From assembly GCA_018067115.1 (NCBI GenBank), contig JAGPVI010000239.1, forward strand, positions 1 through 10,666: DNA of 10,666 bases. Direction: 5' to 3'. Both the position numbers and the translations under genes were made by a program. Every line of letters begins with the position of its first letter. Positions within the stretch are counted from its first letter, which is position 1. The notes beneath the pieces were generated by a model. The model made no database searches and had not been told where the DNA came from. It was given only the letters and a program-made list of their open reading frames with translations. This stretch comes from Bizionia sp. GTDB taxonomy: Bacteria > Bacteroidota > Bacteroidia > Flavobacteriales > Flavobacteriaceae. Shown here one piece after another: positions 1-6,128 of this stretch.

Positions 1-22
1 GAAATAAGTAAAAGTGTTTCAT
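1..22 (-). CDS. possible 5' end of a downstream gene (partial)
   Basis: Eighteen bases after the methyltransferase stop, an ATG on the minus strand opens a frame reading MKHFYLF up to the window edge. A lysine followed by aromatic and hydrophobic residues resembles the start of a signal peptide. Seven codons cannot establish a gene or suggest a function. If real, it is co-directional with the methyltransferase and close enough to share its transcript. Confidence 0.25.
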
Positions 23-40
23 CGGTTTTAGGTATAAGTT

Positions 41-1246
41 TTATTTTCTTTCTAGTAGGGCCATATAAAATCCGTCAAAACCAGATTTATGCGACAATAC
101 TTTTTTCTCTTTTATAAAAGTAAATTCTTTATTCGACTCTAAGAAAGCTTTTACTTGATTTTCATTTTCAGAAGGTAAAATCGAGCATGTAGCGTACACT
201 AATTTTCCACCTGGCTTTACCATTCTAGAGTATTGCTCTAAAATTTCCTGTTGTGTTTTTTTAATTTTCTCAATGAATTCTGGTCGTAACTTCCATTTCG
301 CATCAGGATTACGTCTTAAAACTCCAAGTCCAGAGCAAGGTGCGTCTATTAAAACACAATCTGCTTTATCATATAATTTTTTAATAGGCTTTGTAGAATC
401 TATCACGCGGAATTCTATGTTATGAGCTCCAGCACGTTTTGCACGACGCTTTAGTTCTTTTAGCTTATTCTCGTAAATATCCATAGCGATAATTTGGCCT
501 TTATTTTCCATAAGTGCCGCCATATGTAATGTTTTTCCTCCGGCTCCAGCGCAAGTATCTACAACTTTCATTCCTGGTTTAACCTGTAAAAATTCGGCTA
601 CTAATTGCGAGGACGCATCTTGAACTTCAAACCATCCGTTTTGAAACGCATCGGTAGTAAAAACATTTGCGCGTTCTTTTAATTTTAAAGCATCTGGGTA
701 TCCTTCAATAGATTCTGTTTCTACATTTAAATCAAAAAGAACAGTTTGTAATTTCTCTTTTGTCGTTTTAAGGGTGTTGGTTCTTAAAATAACATCTGCT
801 TGCTCGTTTAAAGCAGTAGCTTCTTTATTCCAAATGGCTTCACCAAGTTCGCTAACAACAAGCTCGTCCATCCAGTCTGGAATAGATTCTTTTATTCTTC
901 TCACTTTAGAAAGCTCATCGAAACGTCCTTTTATTTTACGTAAGGGAGTGCCTTCAAAATATTTCCAGTCTGGTAACTTAATACCTCTTAATGTCGCCCA
1001 AACCGCAAACATTCTCCAAACATCGTCACGACTAAAGGGTTCTTTTACATCGGCAATTTCGGCATACAAGCGCTTCCATCTTACAATATCGTAAGTTGTT
1101 TCTGCTACGAAACCTCTATCGCGACTTCCCCATCGTTTATCTCTTTTTAGTAATTGTTGTACAACTTTATCGGCGTACATACCTTCGTTAAAGATTTGTA
1201 ATAAACCGTCAACTGTTGCAAAACATAAATTTCTATGTAATCTCAT
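41..1246 (-). CDS. RsmB/NOP family SAM-dependent RNA (cytosine-5) methyltransferase
   Basis: This 401-residue cytoplasmic enzyme should transfer a methyl group from S-adenosylmethionine to C5 of a cytosine in RNA, most likely 16S rRNA as for RsmB (Sun/Fmu). The SAM-binding motif DTCAGAGGKT lies at about 230-239, followed by acidic D256 as expected for the ribose contact. The family's two cysteines are both visible: C304 in DAPCSG (301-306) and the catalytic C354 in YATCS (351-355). The N-terminal 120 residues probably form a NusB-like or RNA-binding module, shorter than in E. coli RsmB (429 residues overall). The start MRLHRNLCF fits flavobacterial homologues as I remember them. It is divergent from the lipoprotein gene across 174 bases. 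The family is certain; the exact rRNA target is inferred, so no symbol is given. Confidence 0.93.
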   Translation of the reverse strand: MRLHRNLCFATVDGLLQIFNEGMYADKVVQQLLKRDKRWGSRDRGFVAETTYDIVRWKRLYAEIADVKEPFSRDDVWRMFAVWATLRGIKLPDWKYFEGTPLRKIKGRFDELSKVRRIKESIPDWMDELVVSELGEAIWNKEATALNEQADVILRTNTLKTTKEKLQTVLFDLNVETESIEGYPDALKLKERANVFTTDAFQNGWFEVQDASSQLVAEFLQVKPGMKVVDTCAGAGGKTLHMAALMENKGQIIAMDIYENKLKELKRRAKRAGAHNIEFRVIDSTKPIKKLYDKADCVLIDAPCSGLGVLRRNPDAKWKLRPEFIEKIKKTQQEILEQYSRMVKPGGKLVYATCSILPSENENQVKAFLESNKEFTFIKEKKVLSHKSGFDGFYMALLERK

Positions 1247-1341
1247 TTTTGTGTATTCGTTGTCAATCTTCTATAATTAGAAGCTTATTTTTCTATAAAA
1301 TTGATTTGAATTAAAGTGGTTAAAGCTTCAAATTCAGCCTG

Positions 1342-1349
1342 CAAAGTTA
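1342..1349 (-). promoter_or_regulatory. candidate -7 element for the methyltransferase gene
   Basis: On the minus strand this reads TAACTTTG, a full match to the Bacteroidota -7 consensus TAnnTTTG, followed by GCA as is common at flavobacterial start sites. It would give a leader of about 90 bases. No good TTTG/TTG -33 element is present at the usual spacing, so this remains a candidate. Confidence 0.4.
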
Positions 1350-1420
1350 CATTAATTGCTTCGAATACACGACTATTTTTTAATTATCTGTATTATATTA
1401 TCTTTATCAAAAATATAAAA

Positions 1421-2527
1421 ATGAAGACTAAATTACTCGTGTTGTTAACAATCGTATTATGTTATGGTTGTAAGAAAGATTCTAAAAATGAAGTGTCTGG
1501 TTTAGACGAAAACACGTCTGGACTTTCCGATAAGTCATTTTCTGAAGTAGAAATCGCTGTTTTACTAAGCGATTCGACCCTAAATATTAGAGCTTTAGAA
1601 CTGCTTAAAAATGATACCGGTTGTTATTTTTTGACTTCGGAAGGCCTAGCTGGACAAATTAAATCACCGGATTTAAACAATGTGTTTTTAAATGAAATTA
1701 CTTACCCAATTACGGTAGACGCAAAAAAAGAAGGTTTAAATTTTAGAGCCTTGGCAGTAACTTCTAAAGCTAAATTTGGTGTTTCTGTCGAGAGTCCGGC
1801 GTATGTCTATAAAATAGACGCTATGGGAACATCTTTAGTCTATCAAGAAAATCATGAAAATGCATTTTACGATGCTATGGCGTTTTGGAATGATAATGAA
1901 GGTATTGCTATTGGCGATCCTACAGATTCTTGTATGAGTATTATAGTGACGCGAGATGGTGGAGTTACTTGGACTAAAATAGCGTGCGATAATTTACCTG
2001 CCGCTAAAGCGGGGGAAGCCGCATTTGCAGCGAGTAATACGAATATTAAAATTATAGGAAATAACACGTGGGTTGCCACAGGAGGGAAGTTTAGTCGTGT
2101 GTTATTTTCTTCGGATAAAGGAAAAACTTGGGATGTGTTCGATACACCAATTGTGCAAGGTTTACAAACCACAGGAATGTATTCTATAGATTTTTATAAC
2201 GACAAAATAGGGTATGCTATTGGTGGCGATTATACAAGGCCTGGCGCTAATGGATCAAATAAAATAAAAACTATAGATGGGGGTAAAACGTGGCAAGTAG
2301 CAGCAGAAAATAAAGCACCCGGTTACAGAAGTTGCGTGCAATATGTACCCAATAGTAACGGTAAAGGTTTAGTCGCTGTAGGTTTTAAGGGTATCGATTA
2401 TTCTAATGATGGTGGCGAAAACTGGAAGTATTTAACTAGCGAAGGGTTTTATACAATTAGGTTTGTTAACGACAGCGTAGCTTATGCGGCAGGAGATAAG
2501 CGTATAGCAAAACTTAATTTTAGATAA
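1421..2527 (+). CDS. BNR/Asp-box repeat lipoprotein (Ycf48-like beta-propeller)
   Basis: This is a 368-residue predicted lipoprotein. The start is placed at the ATG giving MKTKLLVLL, because this produces a proper signal peptide whose lipid-attachment cysteine would be C17. A GTG-started reading from 1316 would bury that signal behind 35 unlikely residues. Four Asp-box motifs (S/T-x-D-x-G-x-T/N-W) occur at about 177-184, 230-237, 284-291 and 328-335, which is typical of the WD40/YVTN/BNR-like propeller fold seen in Ycf48, sialidase-like and 'oxidoreductase'-annotated Bacteroidota lipoproteins. The lipobox is unusual, with C at -3, Y at -2 and G at -1 (CYGC), and KKDS follows the cysteine. No catalytic residues can be named and the ligand is unknown. 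The gene stands alone, divergent from the methyltransferase and converging on the Spy-like gene. Confidence 0.85.
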   Translation: MKTKLLVLLTIVLCYGCKKDSKNEVSGLDENTSGLSDKSFSEVEIAVLLSDSTLNIRALELLKNDTGCYFLTSEGLAGQIKSPDLNNVFLNEITYPITVDAKKEGLNFRALAVTSKAKFGVSVESPAYVYKIDAMGTSLVYQENHENAFYDAMAFWNDNEGIAIGDPTDSCMSIIVTRDGGVTWTKIACDNLPAAKAGEAAFAASNTNIKIIGNNTWVATGGKFSRVLFSSDKGKTWDVFDTPIVQGLQTTGMYSIDFYNDKIGYAIGGDYTRPGANGSNKIKTIDGGKTWQVAAENKAPGYRSCVQYVPNSNGKGLVAVGFKGIDYSNDGGENWKYLTSEGFYTIRFVNDSVAYAAGDKRIAKLNFR

Positions 2528-2541
2528 TATTTAAATGAAAT

Positions 2542-2571
2542 AAAAAAAGCAGCCATTGGCTGCTTTCTTTA
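2542..2571. terminator. bidirectional intrinsic terminator
   Basis: A perfect 9-bp stem pairs AAAGCAGCC (2546-2554) with GGCTGCTTT (2558-2566) around an ATT loop. T-rich sequence follows on the plus strand, and seven A's precede it, which become a seven-T run on the minus strand. It lies between converging stop codons and can serve both the lipoprotein gene and the ECF cluster. The stop codon of the Spy-like gene (2569-2571) is embedded in the plus-strand T-rich tail. Confidence 0.88.
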
Positions 2572-3018
2572 TTTCTTAACGTCTTTTTTATGACGATCTT
2601 TAAACTCTTCGATCATTTTTTTTCGGAAAGAGCGATTGGCTTGAATAACCTTAATTATTTTTTTAGCCGACAAAACGCGTTCTAATTTTAGGTAATATTC
2701 TTTCTGATTAGAATAATAATCTTCTTCAATTTTAAGAAGTGTATTTAAGTATTTTTTAGCGGCAGCTTCACTAATACCTTCTAGGTTTTCTTTTTTGCGT
2801 TCTCTAGAAGCTTCTTGTAGTGCATCGCGTTGCTCTTCGTAAGTATTATAAAGTGGCCAAAAGGCTTGAGCTTCCTGTTGTGTAAAGCTTACTTGCTCTG
2901 TTATATGGGCTACTTTTAAGGTTTTTAGCTTGTCTTTATCTACCTTATCATCGTGGTGCTGTGCCGAAACGTGTAGCGTAAAAATGCTAAGTAAAAGTGT
3001 TATAAGTAGGTGTTTCAT
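2569..3018 (-). CDS. secreted Spy/CpxP-like protein ('sensor of ECF-type sigma factor' family)
   Basis: This 149-residue protein has a clear signal peptide with likely cleavage after VSA (residue 19), leaving a mature protein starting QHHDDK, so it should be periplasmic. The mature part looks wholly alpha-helical and highly charged. It carries the pattern SFTQQEAQAFWPLY (44-57), equivalent to the LTxxQ-type motif of Spy/CpxP proteins, and a second helix region LSAKKIIKVIQANRSFRKK (116-134) typical of the flavobacterial family annotated as a sensor of ECF-type sigma factor. The C-terminus is strongly basic (KDRHKKDVKK). It starts two bases after the stop of the putative anti-sigma gene, so the two are probably translationally coupled. 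Role as an envelope chaperone or stress sensor that signals to the membrane protein is inferred from family and context. Confidence 0.82.
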   Translation of the reverse strand: MKHLLITLLLSIFTLHVSAQHHDDKVDKDKLKTLKVAHITEQVSFTQQEAQAFWPLYNTYEEQRDALQEASRERKKENLEGISEAAAKKYLNTLLKIEEDYYSNQKEYYLKLERVLSAKKIIKVIQANRSFRKKMIEEFKDRHKKDVKK

Positions 3019-3020
3019 AT

Positions 3021-3500
3021 TTAGTCTAAAATTAAGTCATCAAAATCTTCATTGTCTAATAAAGAGTCTATGGTATCTATATCTAATTCGAAATCTATAA
3101 ACTGAGATTCGGTTAATTCTGAATTTGAAAATAAGAGCGATAATTCGCTGCTATTGGCTTCATTTAGTAAATAACTGTCTAAAGTTGCCGTGCTTAGTGA
3201 GTTAAAACTTAAGTCCTTTTTAAAGAGGTTTAAGCTAAACAATAGAAGTAATGCTGCGGCAATACTACCTACAGATAATACTGCTTTTTTGTACAATGGT
3301 ATTACTTTTGTTTCCTTTTTTATAGCTGGCAAAGTCACTTCAAATGTTTCGAAATAATCTTTTGGAGCTGTAAAACCAGACTGCGGTACTTCGCTTTTTA
3401 AGTACGCGGTAGTTGGAATCGTGGTTTCGAACGTTTCAAAATAATTTTGAGGCGTTTTAAAACCGGTGTTTTTTACAGTATGTAATCCTTTGTTTTTCAT
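3021..3500 (-). CDS. single-pass membrane protein, putative non-ZAS anti-sigma factor
   Basis: This 159-residue protein has a cytoplasmic N-terminus of about 72 residues, one membrane segment at about 73-93 and a C-terminal region predicted to be periplasmic. The N-terminal part contains a duplicated unit: GFKTPQNYFETFETTIP (13-29) and GFTAPKDYFETFEVTLP (42-58), spaced exactly 29 residues apart. The region after the membrane span (96-159) contains no lysine, arginine or histidine and ends in a very acidic stretch. The zinc-binding HxxxCxxC signature of ZAS anti-sigma factors is absent, and no cysteine occurs anywhere. The anti-sigma role is inferred only from its position between an ECF sigma gene (33 bases upstream) and a Spy-like sensor gene (2 bases downstream) and from its topology. 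Similar small proteins occupy this slot in other Flavobacteriaceae. Confidence 0.72.
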   Translation of the reverse strand: MKNKGLHTVKNTGFKTPQNYFETFETTIPTTAYLKSEVPQSGFTAPKDYFETFEVTLPAIKKETKVIPLYKKAVLSVGSIAAALLLLFSLNLFKKDLSFNSLSTATLDSYLLNEANSSELSLLFSNSELTESQFIDFELDIDTIDSLLDNEDFDDLILD

Positions 3501-3533
3501 TCTATTACTATGACTGATTAAAAGTCAAAAAGT

Positions 3534-4082
3534 TTAATGTGCTTTTAAATACGTTTCAATTTTTTTTGATGCTAAATGGTAAGACGCTTTTAATGCGCCT
3601 TCGCTAGTGTCTAATATTAGTGACATTTCCTTATATTTTAAATCTTGAAAATATTTCATATTAAAAACTAATTGCTGTTTTTCTGGCAATGTGGCAATAG
3701 CCTTTTGTAATTTTAATTGAATTTCGCTTCCTTCAAAATACACGTCAGATTGTAAATTATTGATAGCTAAATTCTGCGCTTCTTCATTAGAAATCTGCAA
3801 ACGTTTAGTATTTTTATTTAATAAAGTTATCGCTTCGTTTGTAGCAATGCGGTACAACCAAGAGTATAATTTACTATCGCCTTTAAAACCATTAATATTT
3901 TTATAAACTTTAATAAAGGTGTTTTGTAGGGCGTCGTCTGCATCATCATGAGATTTTACAATATTACGTATATGCCAATACAGACGCTCCTTATAAAGAG
4001 TTACTAACTCCTTAAAAGCGATGTCTTTATTGCTGTTAGACTGTAATTGTAATAAAAGCTCTTTTTCTTGTGTCACAAACAC
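3534..4082 (-). CDS. ECF-type RNA polymerase sigma-70 family factor
   Basis: This 182-residue protein has the two-domain layout of ECF sigma factors. Sigma region 2 spans about 22-90, with the core-binding/-10 recognition helix DDADDALQNTFIKVYKNI (46-63) and SKLYSWLYRIATNEA (70-84). After a linker of about 30 residues comes sigma region 4 at about 122-178, including LPEKQQLVFNMKYFQDLKY and a helix-turn-helix that recognises the -35 element. It is the first gene of the triad. No ATG start is available: an in-frame stop lies two codons upstream of a GTG at 4082, and a second GTG lies at 4076, so the start must be GTG or another rare codon. The target regulon is unknown; autoregulation of its own cluster is usual in the family but cannot be shown here. 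Confidence 0.9.
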   Translation of the reverse strand: MFVTQEKELLLQLQSNSNKDIAFKELVTLYKERLYWHIRNIVKSHDDADDALQNTFIKVYKNINGFKGDSKLYSWLYRIATNEAITLLNKNTKRLQISNEEAQNLAINNLQSDVYFEGSEIQLKLQKAIATLPEKQQLVFNMKYFQDLKYKEMSLILDTSEGALKASYHLASKKIETYLKAH

Positions 4083-4208
4083 GATTTAGTTTTTAGACTT
4101 TAATTTTGGTTAAAGGTTTAAAATATTATTTTTTTAATATAATATAGCGGAAAAGTTTCAGTTTCTTTTAATGTGATGTAACAACGTAAATATAAGTAGT
4201 GGTTTCAA
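4083..4208 (-). promoter_or_regulatory. leader/promoter region of the ECF sigma cluster
   Basis: This gene-free stretch lies between the exporter terminator and the sigma gene and must hold the cluster's promoter. No convincing TAnnTTTG element was found on the minus strand. On the minus strand it contains the tandem copy GAAACTGAAACT (about 4156-4167) and an AT-only hairpin, ATATTA (4123-4128) with TAATAT (4135-4140), about 41-59 bases upstream of the GTG start. The exact promoter cannot be placed. Confidence 0.35.
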
Positions 4209-4250
4209 CAAAAAAAGAGACGATTTTTTTTAACGAAAACCATCTCTTTT
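4209..4250 (-). terminator. intrinsic terminator of the ABC exporter block
   Basis: The arms AAAAGAGA (4213-4220) and TCTCTTTT (4243-4250) pair perfectly, and further imperfect pairing extends into the loop (for example the TTTT and AAAA runs). Read on the minus strand, the hairpin is followed by seven T's (complement of 4210-4216). It sits just after the exporter stop codon and isolates the exporter block from the ECF cluster. Confidence 0.75.
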
Positions 4251-4286
4251 AGTATTTTTTTTAAGTATTTAAAACTTAATATGATT

Positions 4287-6128
4287 TTATTCGAAGCTTT
4301 GCATTTCTACAAGGCGCTTATAGATTCCGTTTTTCGCGATTAATTCATCGTGCTTTCCTTGTTCTGCAATTTCTCCTTTTTGCATCACGATAATTTCGTC
4401 TGCATTTTGGATTGTCGATAAACGGTGGGCAATAACAATCGATGTTCTGTTTTTCATCATATTCTCTAAAGCAACCTGAACTAAGCGCTCGCTTTCGGTG
4501 TCTAAGGCTGAAGTTGCTTCATCTAGAACCATTATAGGAGGGTTTTTTAGAACGGCGCGCGCAATACTTAAACGCTGCTTTTGTCCGCCAGAAAAATTAT
4601 TTCCCGCATCGCCAACATTGGTTTCAATACCTTGAGGAAGGTCTTTTACAAACTCCCAAGCATTTGCTATTTTTAGAGCATCGATAACTTCTTCGTCGGT
4701 GGCATGTTCTTTACCTATAAGTATATTGTTTTTAATCGAGTCGTTAAATAAAATAGAATCTTGAGTCACTAAGCCCATAAGATCACGCAGAGAGTGAATG
4801 TCTAAGTCTTTAATGTCTATATCATCGATTAGAATACTACCTTCATTTACATCGTAAAAACGCGTTAATAAGTTAGCAATGGTACTTTTACCACTTCCCG
4901 ATTGGCCTACTAAGGCTATGGTTTTTCCTTTAGGAACAGTGAGGCTAAAGTTTTTGAGTACGTTTTCATTCTCGTATCTAAAATTGATATTATTAACGTG
5001 AATTCCTTTTGTAAAGTCTTTTTTATAGACGGCATTAGGTTTTGTAGCAATAGTATCGTCTTGTTCTAAAATTTCAAAAACCCGCTCGGCTGCTGCTAAA
5101 CCATTTTTTACGGAATACGATGCTTTAGATATTGCTTTGGCGGGAGTTAAAATATTATAGGCTAATAGCAAATACACCAAAAATAACTCTCCTTCCAGCG
5201 TTTTATCTACAAGTACTAAGTTACCACCGTACCATAATAGGGTAGCAATAGTTACAATACCCATAAATTCACTCATAGGGGACGCTAAATTGTTTTTATT
5301 TCCAATGCTATTGGATAATTTTAATAAACGATCTACAGAGCTATTAAACTTAGCTCTAAAATTTGTTTCGGCATTATAACTTTTTACAACCTTAAGTCCT
5401 GTTAAACTTTCTTCAACTATAGATATTAATCTACCAGATTCTTGCTGCGCACGTGTAGATTTCGATTTTAAATTTTTACCAATTCTAGAGATAATAAAAC
5501 CAGAGATGGGTATAAAAATAAAGACGAAGAGTGTAAGTTCTACACTAATTCTAAGCATAGCATAAATGGCAAATAATATCGTTAAAGGCTCACGAACAAT
5601 AAGCTCTAAAATAACGAAAAACGAACTTTGTACTTGTCCGATATCTCCCAGCATTCTAGCCATAATATCTCCTTTACTGCGTTTAGAGTAAAACGGAATC
5701 GGTAAACTTATAATTTTATCGAACATTGTTTTACGCAAGTCACTAAGCACACCATTTTTTAAGTGCATCATGTGTAACGATGCTAAGTAATTAAATAGGT
5801 TTTTTAATAAAAAGGTAGTGATTACTAAACCAACAGCCAATAGTAAGGAATAGTGTGGGCCATAAGTTTCGTTAAGATTAGAAATATGATAAAAAAACGA
5901 TTCTTTTGCATAATCTGCAATATTCCAAATGTCTGTATAAACAGGTTTTGTTAGTATTTCTGGAGTGTCGTTAGATTTTTTTTGAAATAACACCTCTAAC
6001 AATGGAAACATTGTAATTAATGATAAGGTGCTAAAAAAAGCATAAAGCACATTAAATATAACATTCCAAACAATATTAGTTTTATACGGTTTAGTGTATG
6101 GAATTATTTTTTTTAGATTTAAATCCAT
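4287..6128 (-). CDS. MsbA-like ABC exporter, fused permease and ATPase
   Basis: This 613-residue half-transporter should dimerise in the inner membrane and use ATP hydrolysis to export a lipid, glycolipid or hydrophobic substrate. An ABC type-1 membrane domain covers about 15-330, with six likely spans (near 19-42, 93-115, 170-190, 195-215, 287-304 and 312-330). The ATPase domain follows, with all elements intact: aromatic A-loop near Y385, Walker A GQSGSGKST (408-416), Q-loop VTQD (454-457), signature FSGGQ (512-516, F replacing the usual L), Walker B IMVLDE (532-537), D-loop SALD and switch histidine H568. The start codon directly abuts the stop of the phosphohexomutase gene with no spacer, so the pair is very likely co-translated. 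The substrate cannot be read from sequence; a lipid or lipid-linked glycan is plausible from the neighbours. Confidence 0.93.
   Translation of the reverse strand: MDLNLKKIIPYTKPYKTNIVWNVIFNVLYAFFSTLSLITMFPLLEVLFQKKSNDTPEILTKPVYTDIWNIADYAKESFFYHISNLNETYGPHYSLLLAVGLVITTFLLKNLFNYLASLHMMHLKNGVLSDLRKTMFDKIISLPIPFYSKRSKGDIMARMLGDIGQVQSSFFVILELIVREPLTILFAIYAMLRISVELTLFVFIFIPISGFIISRIGKNLKSKSTRAQQESGRLISIVEESLTGLKVVKSYNAETNFRAKFNSSVDRLLKLSNSIGNKNNLASPMSEFMGIVTIATLLWYGGNLVLVDKTLEGELFLVYLLLAYNILTPAKAISKASYSVKNGLAAAERVFEILEQDDTIATKPNAVYKKDFTKGIHVNNINFRYENENVLKNFSLTVPKGKTIALVGQSGSGKSTIANLLTRFYDVNEGSILIDDIDIKDLDIHSLRDLMGLVTQDSILFNDSIKNNILIGKEHATDEEVIDALKIANAWEFVKDLPQGIETNVGDAGNNFSGGQKQRLSIARAVLKNPPIMVLDEATSALDTESERLVQVALENMMKNRTSIVIAHRLSTIQNADEIIVMQKGEIAEQGKHDELIAKNGIYKRLVEMQSFE

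Noticed and set aside
4..22. Shared TAAGTAAAAGTGTT near the left edge and in the Spy-like gene start (about 2993-3006)
   Set aside because: Both places probably encode similar signal-peptide starts (MKH and hydrophobic residues); too short and isolated to be a repeat element.
774..1094. Plus-strand open frame of 106 codons inside the methyltransferase gene
   Set aside because: It lies antisense to a fully conserved enzyme and its translation has no recognisable motif; a shadow frame.
1316..1420. N-terminal extension of the Asp-box lipoprotein from a GTG
   Set aside because: It would place 35 residues ahead of a well-formed lipoprotein signal peptide; the ATG at 1421 explains the signal and cysteine position much better.
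1867..2172. Minus-strand open frame opposite the lipoprotein
   Set aside because: Antisense to the Asp-box repeat region, no family resemblance, no promoter or start context.
3511..3527. Possible attenuator hairpin between sigma and anti-sigma genes (TGACT/AGTCA)
   Set aside because: Only a 5-bp stem with a 7-base loop; expected by chance in sequence of this composition.
4140..4190. A complete ECF-type -35/-10 promoter in the sigma leader
   Set aside because: GAAAC copies are present but no CGTC-like -10 lies 16-17 bases downstream, so a full promoter could not be supported.
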